A DNA stretch of 11,833 bases, taken from an uncultured Phenylobacterium sp. Lineage in GTDB: Bacteria; Pseudomonadota; Alphaproteobacteria; Caulobacterales; Caulobacteraceae. The DNA is taken from positions 1-11,833 of the forward strand of contig CAMFIW010000035.1 in the NCBI GenBank assembly GCA_945952355.1, written 5' to 3'. This document shows, in pieces, positions 1 to 6,567 of the stretch. Each line of letters starts with the position of its first letter. The stretch's first letter is position 1. Below the pieces are notes generated by a model. That model made no database searches. It had not been told where the DNA came from and worked only from the letters and a program-made list of their open reading frames with translations. The translations under genes and the position numbers were made by a program.

Positions 1-2966
1 GCCAGGTAGAGCATCAGCAACATGTGCAGCAGGCAGTCGACATACCAGAGGTAGTTGTCACCGCCCTTATGCTGGGCCAGCAGCCTGGAATAGTCCTGGA
101 AGTCGGCGGTCAGCAGATAGATGTACGGCTCCGGCGGCTCGCCGGGCAGGCGCGCCAGGAAGATCAGGAAGCTGAGCGCCGCGGTGGGCACGAAGATGCT
201 CCACAGAGTGCGGAACATCGGCTGGGCGCTTTCCTGGCGAAATGCCTGCTGCAGGGCGAGACCGCCCATCATGAAGCCGGAGATCAGCATGAGCGCGCTG
301 GTCGCCCCACCGCCCATGCGGTTGGCGAAGGCCGCGGCGACCGCCTGAGCCCCGGTCGCCATCCCGGCCATGGCGGCCGGGCCGCCGAAAAGGTGGTAGT
401 GGCCGGCCACCACCAAGATGATGGCGGCCGCTCGCAGCGCGATGGGCGTGTCGATGATGCTCCAGGCCGCGTTGGGCGCCTTCTTGAGCGCGGCCAACTC
501 GGCGATGCTCATCAGCCGCCATCCGGCCGGCGCCTCGCCGATGACCTCTTCGGTGGCGAGATAAGCCTGGACGTAGCTGAGGCTATCGCCGCCAAGGCTG
601 GCGAAGGACGAGTCCGGGGTGATGTCGCCGCCGAGGATGGAGGACCAGGCCTCGATCAGTTGCAGTTCCACCGGGGTCGCACGGCGTTTCGGAGCGACTG
701 AGGCCGGCGCCTCAGGCAGGGCCAGCAGGGCCTTGCGGTCGATCTTGCCGTTGGCCAGCAGCGGCAGGGTGTCGACGAAGCGGATCGAGGCCGGGACCAT
801 GTAGCTGGGGAGACGCGCGGCCAGCAGGGTGCGGACCTCGGCCTCGCGCACGCCCCGCCCGACGGTGACGAAGGCGGCCAGGCGGGCGTCGTCGCCGGTC
901 CCGACCGGGAGGGCGACCGCGGTGCGGACTCCCGGGCAGGCGAGGAGCGCCGCCGCGACCTCGGACAGGTCGACACGATGGCCGCGGATCTTGAGCTGGT
1001 CGTCGGTGCGTCCGATGAACAGGACCTGGCCATCGGGCAGGTAGAGGCCGCGGTCGCCGGTGAAGTAGACATTGGCCCGGCCTTCGGCGTCGAGGCCGCG
1101 GTCCCCGGGCGGCAAGATGCGGCCGGCCTCGACATAGCCAAGGCTGAGCCAGTTCGAGCGGACCGCGATCTCGCCAACCTCGCCGACCCCAAGCGGGCGG
1201 CGATCCGCGCCGACCACGAAGAGCTGAGCGCCTTCGCTGCCGAACCCGAGAGGCGCCGAGCGCCACGGCACGGCGGGATCGAGGCGATGGAAAGCCACGG
1301 CCTGGGGCGTCTCGGTGGCGCCATAGAAGTTGACCTGCTCGGCGTGCGGGGCCAGGGCGGCCAGGTCGCGGGCGAGCTTGGGGCGCAGTTCGTCGCCGCC
1401 CCAGAACACCCGACGAAGATCCGGCAGGGCTCGGGCCTTGGCGGCGCCGGCGACGATCACCTGGCCCAGGGGCGGGGTGATGTGGGCCACGCGCACGCGA
1501 CGCTTGCGCAGCCAAAGCGCCAGGGCCGAGGGCTCCTGGCGGGTGGCGGCATCAGGGATCACCAGGGCCGCGCCCAGTGACAAGGGCGTGAAGACGTCCC
1601 GCAGCAGAGGGTCGTGCGAGAGACCCGACAGAAGGGCGAAGCGGTCGTCGGCACGGAGGCCGAAGGTGTGCGCCTGCCAGTTCGTGAAGTGGGCCAGCGG
1701 CTGGTGCGATGCGGCCACGCACTTCGGCTTTCCGGTGCTGCCGGAGGTGAAAAGGAAGTAGGCGGCGGCCTCGGGTCGGGCCTCATCCAGGCCCGCTTCG
1801 CCGAGGTCTGCGTGCCGCGCGGCCGCATCGACCACCGGCGCGCCGCGCAGTCCGGCCAGGCGTTCGGCCACCGCCTGGGGCGCGCCGCCGGTGTGGACCA
1901 GGACGCTCGGCGCGCAAATGTCCAGGAGGCTCATCAGCCGCGCTTCGGGATCGCCGGCGTCGAGCACGACGAAGACGCCGCCCGCGCGCGCCGCGGCCAG
2001 CATGGCGACGACGAGTTCGGGGCCACGCTCGGCCAGGATGGCGATGCGGTCGCCGGAGGCGACGCCAACCCCGCGCAGGGCCTGGCCGAGCGCGGCCGAG
2101 CGGCGCGCGAGCTCGCCATAGGTGATGCGGCCGCCGACATGCTCCAGGGCGAGGGCGCGCGGATGGGCGCGGGCCTGAGCGAGGAAACGGGTGTGGATCA
2201 GCTCGCCGCCGCCCGCCGGCAGGGCCGCGGCCGGATCAGGCAGGACGCCGGGCGGCGCGAAGTCGGCGGATCGCACTTCGCCGACCGGACGGTGGATGTC
2301 CTTGGCGAGTTCGAGCGCGAACGCCGCAAGGCCATCGGCGACCGCCTGGACCCGTTCGGCGGAGAACGCCGAAGCCTTGTAGAAGATGGTCAGCCGGGTG
2401 CCGCCGTCGGGGAAGCCGGAGACCCGGACATTTAGGTCGTCGTCGTCCTGGTTTTCAGAGAAGTCGAGCCGGTGAAGCTCGACGTCGTTGAAGGTGATCT
2501 TCACCGGCTCGGGGAACCAGTTCATCGCGTAGCGCGCCTGGAGGCCGGTATTCCGCACCAGATGATGGTACGGGAAGAGCTCGTGCCGGATCGCCTCCCG
2601 AATCTCGGTGCGCATGCGCGCGGCAAGGGCGGCCAGGGACTCGGTCTCGTCGATCCGAGTGGCCATCAACAGGGCATTGGAGAACACGCCGTGGGCGCCG
2701 TTGTCGGCGCCGATGGTGCGGCGGCCCGCGCTCTGGAAGGTCGTGCAGACGGTCTCCATCCCGGTCATCCGCGACAGCAGGACCACATAGGCGGCGTAGA
2801 AGACGCTGAAGGCGGTGACGCCGATGACCTGGGCCGCGGCGTGCAGCGCCGCCATGGTGTCGGCGTCGAGGACCACCGAAACGCTCGGTCGGGAGGCGTC
2901 GAACTCGCCGGTGGCGCGGTCGGCGGGCCAGGCGGCGACCTCCTGGACGGCCTTGAAGTGATCCAT
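1..2966 (-). CDS. NRPS-like protein, 3' part: rest of C domain, A domain, T domain, membrane acyltransferase-like domain (partial)
   Basis: This is the continuation of the interrupted synthetase gene; it is open in one frame from just after the TAG at 3018 to the window edge, so its C-terminus is missing. The first start codon after the TAG is the ATG at 2966, preceded by a weak GAGG eight bases upstream. In order it encodes the second half of a condensation domain (to about 2270), an adenylation domain (about 2220-700), a thiolation domain and a membrane region. The adenylation motifs are clear: FTSGSTGKPK (1722-1751), NFYGATE, YFTGD, GRTDDQLKIRG and NGKIDR. The carrier motif LGGDSL (579-596) has its phosphopantetheine serine at 582-584. 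From about 450 to 1 the protein becomes hydrophobic, with GHYH (393-404) and LMLISGFMMGG, like an acyltransferase-3 domain. By family knowledge it should activate an amino or related acid and hold it as a thioester. Transfer by the membrane domain is inference. Confidence 0.85.
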   Translation of the reverse strand, partial: MDHFKAVQEVAAWPADRATGEFDASRPSVSVVLDADTMAALHAAAQVIGVTAFSVFYAAYVVLLSRMTGMETVCTTFQSAGRRTIGADNGAHGVFSNALLMATRIDETESLAALAARMRTEIREAIRHELFPYHHLVRNTGLQARYAMNWFPEPVKITFNDVELHRLDFSENQDDDDLNVRVSGFPDGGTRLTIFYKASAFSAERVQAVADGLAAFALELAKDIHRPVGEVRSADFAPPGVLPDPAAALPAGGGELIHTRFLAQARAHPRALALEHVGGRITYGELARRSAALGQALRGVGVASGDRIAILAERGPELVVAMLAAARAGGVFVVLDAGDPEARLMSLLDICAPSVLVHTGGAPQAVAERLAGLRGAPVVDAAARHADLGEAGLDEARPEAAAYFLFTSGSTGKPKCVAASHQPLAHFTNWQAHTFGLRADDRFALLSGLSHDPLLRDVFTPLSLGAALVIPDAATRQEPSALALWLRKRRVRVAHITPPLGQVIVAGAAKARALPDLRRVFWGGDELRPKLARDLAALAPHAEQVNFYGATETPQAVAFHRLDPAVPWRSAPLGFGSEGAQLFVVGADRRPLGVGEVGEIAVRSNWLSLGYVEAGRILPPGDRGLDAEGRANVYFTGDRGLYLPDGQVLFIGRTDDQLKIRGHRVDLSEVAAALLACPGVRTAVALPVGTGDDARLAAFVTVGRGVREAEVRTLLAARLPSYMVPASIRFVDTLPLLANGKIDRKALLALPEAPASVAPKRRATPVELQLIEAWSSILGGDITPDSSFASLGGDSLSYVQAYLATEEVIGEAPAGWRLMSIAELAALKKAPNAAWSIIDTPIALRAAAIILVVAGHYHLFGGPAAMAGMATGAQAVAAAFANRMGGGATSALMLISGFMMGGLALQQAFRQESAQPMFRTLWSIFVPTAALSFLIFLARLPGEPPEPYIYLLTADFQDYSRLLAQHKGGDNYLWYVDCLLHMLLMLYL

Positions 2967-3017
2967 CCAGAAGGCCTCGGCGGCCTTGTAAGCCTCGTAG
3001 TTCTCCCAGTCGAAATT

Positions 3018-3020
3018 CTA
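3018..3020 (-). other. In-frame amber codon inside the condensation domain
   Basis: The codon after GAC GAC TAC is TAG, followed in the same frame by AAT TTC GAC TGG. Domain similarity continues on both sides without a shift. A single base change from TAC, TAT, CAG, GAG or AAG would explain it. I see no sign of a deletion or insertion here. Confidence 0.9.
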
Positions 3021-3566
3021 GTAGTCGTCATACTGCGGCGGCGGCGCATCGGGCACAGGCATGCCCATCCGCCGCGCATGCACCTCCATGCCGAAGGCCT
3101 GGAAGGTCATGCCGTCCGAGGTGGCGTGGTGCAGGGAGAAGGCGAAGACGTGGTCGTTCTCACCCAGCTTGATCAGCATGTAGCTATGCAGGCTCTCGGG
3201 CGTGTAGTCGCCCTTGAGATAGCTGTGGCGGCGGACCATCTCGCGGGCCTCATCAAGGGTCGCGCCCGTCATGTCGAGGCGGACCATCTCCGCCGTCGAG
3301 ACCTCTTCGACGTATTTGGTGAAGCGGCCGTCGGCGCCGAGCTCGAACCCCGTGCGGCGGGCCTCGTGGCGGTCGCAGGTGGCCTTGATGGCGGCCTCCA
3401 GCGCGTCGGCGTCCAGCGGGCCGACGAGGCGCACGACGGCTGGAGCCGCGTAGACTTGGTTGGTCAGGGATTCGGCAAGGAGATAGCGCTCCTCGTTCGG
3501 AGAAAGCCGCAGGCCCTCGCGTAGTCGACGCGGCCTGGCGCTCGCCTCGCCTGATCCAAAACCCAT
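3018..3566 (-). CDS. NRPS condensation domain, 5' part ended by in-frame TAG
   Basis: This encodes the N-terminal half of a condensation domain, the NRPS unit that joins two carrier-bound substrates. The catalytic motif HHATSDG (codons 3131-3111) fits HHxxxDG, so the active-site histidine and aspartate are present. The product stops at QYDDY, just before the segment NFDWENY that continues the domain in the same frame beyond the TAG. I chose the ATG at 3566 because the domain begins right after it (LSPNEERYLL) and a purine-rich GAGAGG lies upstream, though at a long spacing of about 12 bases. A GTG at 3650 or an ATG at 3638 would add a very basic 24-28 residue leader (KRRGPRRR) that the family does not need. 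On its own this 182-residue piece could not form a complete condensation domain. It is therefore either half of a pseudogene, half of a split gene, or the result of a sequence error. Confidence 0.75.
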   Translation of the reverse strand: MGFGSGEASARPRRLREGLRLSPNEERYLLAESLTNQVYAAPAVVRLVGPLDADALEAAIKATCDRHEARRTGFELGADGRFTKYVEEVSTAEMVRLDMTGATLDEAREMVRRHSYLKGDYTPESLHSYMLIKLGENDHVFAFSLHHATSDGMTFQAFGMEVHARRMGMPVPDAPPPQYDDY

Positions 3567-3664
3567 AATCCCGCCCAGCCTCTCGCGACCGGAACAGCAA
3601 CGAAACAACCTTCGCCGCGGCCCTCGGCGTTTAACCATGTCAGGACTCACCCCGATCCGGACAT

Positions 3665-3680
3665 GCTAACCGAGGTTAGC
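3665..3680. promoter_or_regulatory. Perfect palindrome upstream of the NRPS gene (candidate operator)
   Basis: GCTAACC-GA-GGTTAGC is a perfect inverted repeat with 7-base arms and a 2-base centre. It lies 15 bases before the earliest possible start (GTG 3650) and 98 bases before the preferred start (ATG 3566). Its size and place suit a dimeric repressor or activator, but no candidate regulator gene lies next to it. Upstream on the minus strand are AT-richer bases (TTGAAT, TAGAAT) whose spacing does not make a convincing promoter. Confidence 0.4.
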
Positions 3681-3846
3681 TGGACGAATTCTAAAGCGCT
3701 CGAGGATTCAACCAGAAGCCTTCTTCGCTCAACACAACGTGTATGTCTGGTAGTAGACGCGAATGCCCGCGCGGCCCTCAATTCAATGGGCCGCCCTGGC
3801 GGACGACAGACGACCGACCCTGGGGGAGCAGGGCCGGCCGAGGCAG
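3681..3846. other. Intergenic region between the NRPS and GST genes
   Basis: The stretch holds no convincing gene. It forms the upstream region of the NRPS gene and the downstream region of the GST gene, both on the minus strand. Short open frames here have no ribosome binding site or recognisable domain. Confidence 0.5.
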
Positions 3847-3869
3847 GAGCGCCCCGGGGTCGGGCGCTC
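3847..3869 (-). terminator. GC-rich hairpin after the GST gene
   Basis: GAGCGCCC (3847-3854) and GGGCGCTC (3862-3869) are perfect 8-base inverted arms around a 7-base loop. On the minus strand the hairpin begins six bases after the GST stop codon. No T-run follows, so it is at best a weak intrinsic terminator or an mRNA 3'-end stabiliser. Confidence 0.45.
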
Positions 3870-3875
3870 GGTCCG

Positions 3876-4652
3876 CTAGGCCGCCATCTGGGGAGGAAGG
3901 GCGGCGGTCCAGGCGAAGTCGGGGAAGAAGCGGGCCATCATGCGGTCGACGAAGGCGACCAGATTGGCGAAGCCCTCGCAGCGGCGTCGCAGGGGGCTGT
4001 CGAACCAGGGCGTCAGGATCTGGGCCAGGGTGGCGAAGGCGATGGCGTCGACGCTGGTGGGCTTGTCGCCCATCAGGAAGGCCTTGTCGCCGAGCAGGGT
4101 CGACAGCGCCCAGAGCGAGCGGGTCCCGAGCTCGACGATCTCGTCGGGGGTGTGGCGGCCGACCCCGACGGCCTTGAGATTGAGCGCCACCTGGTCGAGC
4201 AGGTCGGCCTTCATCCGCGCGCGCATCTCCTCCGGCGCCCAGTCGAACCAGTGGGCCGGACCCTTCTCGAAATTGGCCTCGTCGAAGAAGCGGAACCAGG
4301 CGGCGGTCCAGCCGAGCTGGTTTTCGATCATCCGCTCGACCGCCCAGGCCTGGGCGCGCTCGGCGGGGGTGAGGCCGGCGTCGAGGTCAACGCCGTAGGT
4401 CGCCTCCACGTGGCCGCGGATGAAGGTTGAATCGGCGATGCGGCGACCGCTGTCCTCGATGAAGGGCACCTGGCCCTTGGGCGAGTCGCTCGGCATGGCG
4501 CCTTCGAAATCGTAGGCGAGGCCGGCCATCTTCAGCTGGACGATGGTCTTGGTGACGTAGGGGCTGACCTCGGGAAGGCCGAAGCCGGGGCCGGCGCCGA
4601 ACAGGGTGATGGGCGCGCTCGCGAGGCGGTTGGCGTTGGCGGCTTCAGTCAT
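3876..4652 (-). CDS. Glutathione S-transferase-fold protein (metaxin/FAXC-like)
   Basis: This 258-residue protein has a GST layout. The N-terminal thioredoxin-like part (about residues 14-85) contains SPYVTKTIVQLKMAGLAYDF, followed by KGQVPFIED with the family's cis-proline at about residue 63 and then the ADSTFI segment. The C-terminal helical part (about 95-250) carries the usual late motif GDKPTSVDAIAFA. There is no CxxC, so it is not a thiol oxidoreductase of the thioredoxin type. The spacing and the SPYVTK start resemble the metaxin/FAXC-like GST branch, whose bacterial members are mostly uncharacterised; whether it binds glutathione cannot be read from the sequence. The ATG at 4652 has GGAGAG at good spacing. 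The gene is divergent from a WYL regulator with an 85-bp gap, which suggests it is that regulator's target. The substrate is unknown. Confidence 0.85.
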   Translation of the reverse strand: MTEAANANRLASAPITLFGAGPGFGLPEVSPYVTKTIVQLKMAGLAYDFEGAMPSDSPKGQVPFIEDSGRRIADSTFIRGHVEATYGVDLDAGLTPAERAQAWAVERMIENQLGWTAAWFRFFDEANFEKGPAHWFDWAPEEMRARMKADLLDQVALNLKAVGVGRHTPDEIVELGTRSLWALSTLLGDKAFLMGDKPTSVDAIAFATLAQILTPWFDSPLRRRCEGFANLVAFVDRMMARFFPDFAWTAALPPQMAA

Positions 4653-4653
4653 C

Positions 4654-4684
4654 AGGGTCTCTCCGTTACCGATGAGAGGACCCT
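4654..4684 (-). promoter_or_regulatory. Hairpin covering the GST ribosome binding site
   Basis: On the minus strand AGGGTCCTCTC pairs with GAGAGACCCT: ten base pairs, one bulged C and a ten-base loop. The 3' arm contains most of the GGAGAG Shine-Dalgarno sequence and ends one base before the GST start codon. If the transcript begins upstream of 4684, the ribosome site would be paired in the free mRNA. Confidence 0.45.
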
Positions 4685-4693
4685 ATTGCCATC

Positions 4694-4714
4694 CTGCTGA
4701 CATCGTGTTGGCAG
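4694..4714. promoter_or_regulatory. 21-bp dyad between the GST and WYL regulator genes (candidate operator)
   Basis: CTGCTGACA-TCG-TGTTGGCAG is an inverted repeat with 9-base arms that match at 7 of 9 positions around a 3-base centre. It sits 41 bases from the GST start and 23 bases from the regulator start. Regulators of this type often bind dyads in the gap to their divergent target, so this is the best operator candidate for the neighbouring WYL protein. Confidence 0.5.
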
Positions 4715-4737
4715 TAGCGGTCGGCGAGGATGGTCCC

Positions 4738-5478
4738 ATGAGACGCGCAGACAGACTCTTCCAGATCATCCAGATCCTCCGCCGGTCGCGGCGGCCGATC
4801 ACCGCCGACGCCATCGCCCTGGAGCTCGAGACCTCCAAGCGGACGGTCTATCGCGACATCGCCGACCTGATGGGCCAGAGGGTGCCGATCCGCGGCGAGG
4901 CGGGGATCGGCTACATCCTCGACAACGGCTACGACCTGCCGCCCTTGATGCTGACGCCCGACGAGATCGAGGCGGCGGTGCTGGGCGCCCAGTGGGTGGC
5001 CGGACGGGCGGACCCGGCGCTCGCCAAGGCGGCCAAGGACCTGATCGCCAAGATCGGGGCGGCGGTGCCGGAGCGGCTGCGGCCCTATGTGCTGGAGCCG
5101 GCCTCCGGCGCGCCGCCGAGCTGGAAGTCGGTGGCCGATGCGATCGACATGGCCCGGGTGCGGGCGCACATCCACGGCGGGCGGAAGATCCGGCTCAGCT
5201 ACAAGGACGAGATGGGCCAGGCCAGCGAGCGGACCATCTGGCCGATCACCATCGGCTACCGCGACACCACGCGGATGCTGGTGGCCTGGTGCGAACTGCG
5301 GGTCGATTTCCGCAGCTTCCGGACCGACCGGGTGGTGGGCGCCGAGTTCCTGGAGGACCGCTATCCGGAGCGACCGGCGGTGCTGCGGGCCAAGTGGCGG
5401 CGCGCCATGGAGACCGAGCGGGGGCGCTGGACGCGGGCCAGGGCGGAAGCGGCGGAGCCGGAGGACCAGCAGGCCTGA
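4738..5478 (+). CDS. YafY-type transcriptional regulator, HTH plus WYL domain
   Basis: The protein has 246 residues. Residues 1-60 form a DeoR/HTH_11-type winged helix: MRRADRLFQIIQILRR, then the recognition helix region TSKRTVYRDIADL, and the wing GEAGIGYIL. Residues about 135-205 form a WYL domain, with WPITIGYRDT, RMLVAWCELR and FRSFRTDRV, where the W-Y-L core is partly changed as is common in this family. WYL domains are known as ligand-sensing modules in bacterial regulators; the ligand here cannot be inferred. I start it at the ATG at 4738 because the helix-turn-helix begins there. An in-frame ATG at 4606 would add 44 residues that lie inside the divergent GST gene. No strong Shine-Dalgarno is visible, only GGCGAGGA about ten bases upstream. 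It probably controls the divergent GST gene, itself, and perhaps the downstream DUF1993 gene. Confidence 0.9.
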   Translation: MRRADRLFQIIQILRRSRRPITADAIALELETSKRTVYRDIADLMGQRVPIRGEAGIGYILDNGYDLPPLMLTPDEIEAAVLGAQWVAGRADPALAKAAKDLIAKIGAAVPERLRPYVLEPASGAPPSWKSVADAIDMARVRAHIHGGRKIRLSYKDEMGQASERTIWPITIGYRDTTRMLVAWCELRVDFRSFRTDRVVGAEFLEDRYPERPAVLRAKWRRAMETERGRWTRARAEAAEPEDQQA

Positions 5479-5562
5479 GCGCGTTTCGCACGGCGCAGTG
5501 GCGGGCGGGCGCGGCGCGACTTATTTGGGCTGCCAATAGCCCCAATGAGAGGAAGCGCTGAA

Positions 5563-6078
5563 TTGTCCCTGTCCCTATACGACGCCTCGATCCCCGGATT
5601 CGTCCGATCGCTGAAGAACCTCGCCAGCTTCCTCGACAAGGCGGAGGCTCACGCCAAGGCGAGCGGCGCCTCGCTGCAGTCCTACATGGACGCCCAGCTA
5701 ACCGAGGACATGTATCCGCTGACCCGCCAGATCCAGCTGGCCAGCGACAGCTCCAAGGGCGCGGCCGCGCGGCTCTCGGGCGAGGCTCCGCCCTCGATGC
5801 CCGACACCGAGACGACGTGGGCGGAGCTGAAGACGCGCATCGCCAACACCCTGGCCTTCATCGAGTCGATCAAGCCTGAGCAAGTGGACGGCCGCGAAGA
5901 CACGACGGTCGAACTGCCCCTGCCCGGCGGCAAGCTGACCTTCACGGCCAAGGACTTCCTGTTCCAGTTCGCAATCCCGAACCACCTGTTCCACGTCACC
6001 ACGGCCTACGCCCTGCTTCGCGCCAAGGGCGTGCCGCTCGGCAAGATGGACTTCCTGGCCGGCGGCCAGGCGGCCTGA
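5563..6078 (+). CDS. DUF1993 family protein
   Basis: This 171-residue protein begins SLSLYDASIPGFVRSL, the usual N-terminus of DUF1993 proteins, and contains the late motif FAIPNHLFHVTTAYALLR with two histidines on one helix. DUF1993 is placed with the DinB-like four-helix metal-binding proteins; its function is not established. The start is decided by the ribosome site: AGAGGA lies nine bases before the TTG at 5563, whereas the in-frame ATG at 5545 has no Shine-Dalgarno and would add six non-family residues (MRGSAE). The gene follows the WYL regulator on the same strand with an 84-bp gap, so co-transcription is possible. Metal binding by the histidines is inferred from fold membership. Confidence 0.85.
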   Translation: MSLSLYDASIPGFVRSLKNLASFLDKAEAHAKASGASLQSYMDAQLTEDMYPLTRQIQLASDSSKGAAARLSGEAPPSMPDTETTWAELKTRIANTLAFIESIKPEQVDGREDTTVELPLPGGKLTFTAKDFLFQFAIPNHLFHVTTAYALLRAKGVPLGKMDFLAGGQAA

Positions 6079-6183
6079 TCGCGCCTCGCCTACGGCAAAC
6101 GCGGGAAAGCCCCATTAACCCGCGGTAAACCCTGTGCGCGCGGGCGCGGGGGCGCCGCGCAAAATCCGCAGAACGGCGCGCCG

Positions 6184-6219
6184 CGGGTGTTGTCGCATCG
6201 CACACCCGTCGCGTGCGAC
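6184..6219 (+). promoter_or_regulatory. Two overlapping hairpins before the 6229 start
   Basis: CGGGTGT (6184-6190) pairs with ACACCCG (6202-6208), and GTCGCA (6192-6197) pairs with TGCGAC (6214-6219). The two cannot form together, because the second 5' arm lies in the loop of the first. They precede the ATG at 6229. Such pairs arise by chance in GC-rich DNA, so a leader-control role is only a possibility. Confidence 0.2.
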
Positions 6220-6228
6220 CGTGCGCGG

Positions 6229-6567
6229 ATGACGGTGATCGCCTTTCCTTGCATCAAGGCGTCGGCGGCAGGCCATAGGCCGCTGGGCCTGGTGGCGGCC
6301 GCGATCCGCGAGCTGGGCGAGCCGGCCACCATCGAGGAGATCGCCGCCCTGCTGGCTATGGCCGCTGGCCCGGCGCCGAGCGTCGCCCACCTCGCGGCCC
6401 TGTTCGCTCGCGACGCCGGGCAGCCGGCGGGCGAGCGCCTGTTCCGGCCGGTGCGGCTGGGCGACCGGACGGCCTGGGCCTTCACCCGGGCGTTCCGGGT
6501 CTTCCTGGACCAGGAAGGATTCCATCCGATCCTGCGCCGGCTGGAGGCGCTGGCGAACCTGGCCTGA
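6229..6567 (+). CDS. Small hypothetical protein with a winged-helix-like middle
   Basis: This 112-residue protein is not a family I can name. Codon third positions are strongly G or C in a way typical of real genes here, and the protein has a plausible helical pattern: RPLGLVAAAIRELGEP, then ATIEEIAALLAM, then APSVAHLAALFARDA, then a short strand-like end RLFRPVRLGDRTAWAF. That order, with 'EPATIEEIAALL' as second helix, resembles HARE-HTH and other winged helices, but this is only inference. I prefer the ATG at 6229; a GTG at 6187 would add 14 residues that fall in hairpin-forming DNA. Neither start has a clear Shine-Dalgarno. Its last 86 bases overlap the convergent kinase gene. Confidence 0.6.
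   Translation: MTVIAFPCIKASAAGHRPLGLVAAAIRELGEPATIEEIAALLAMAAGPAPSVAHLAALFARDAGQPAGERLFRPVRLGDRTAWAFTRAFRVFLDQEGFHPILRRLEALANLA

Noticed and set aside
3018-3020. UAG as pyrrolysine or another recoded residue
   Set aside because: Nothing in the window supports it: no pyl genes, no downstream recoding structure that I can identify, and condensation domains do not use such residues. A nonsense change or an error is simpler.
2472-3524. A long plus-strand open frame opposite the NRPS gene
   Set aside because: It is the antisense shadow of a strongly supported C domain; its protein is rich in G, H, V and R without any domain, and it has no ribosome site.
3663-4430. Plus-strand frames opposite the GST gene
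   Set aside because: They are low-complexity G/R/E-rich translations with no start signal, and the GST motifs on the other strand explain the DNA.
5521-5545. Imperfect inverted repeat TTGGGCT / AGCCCCAA before the DUF1993 gene
   Set aside because: The arms need a bulge, are short, and have no T-run or promoter context. It is likely chance.
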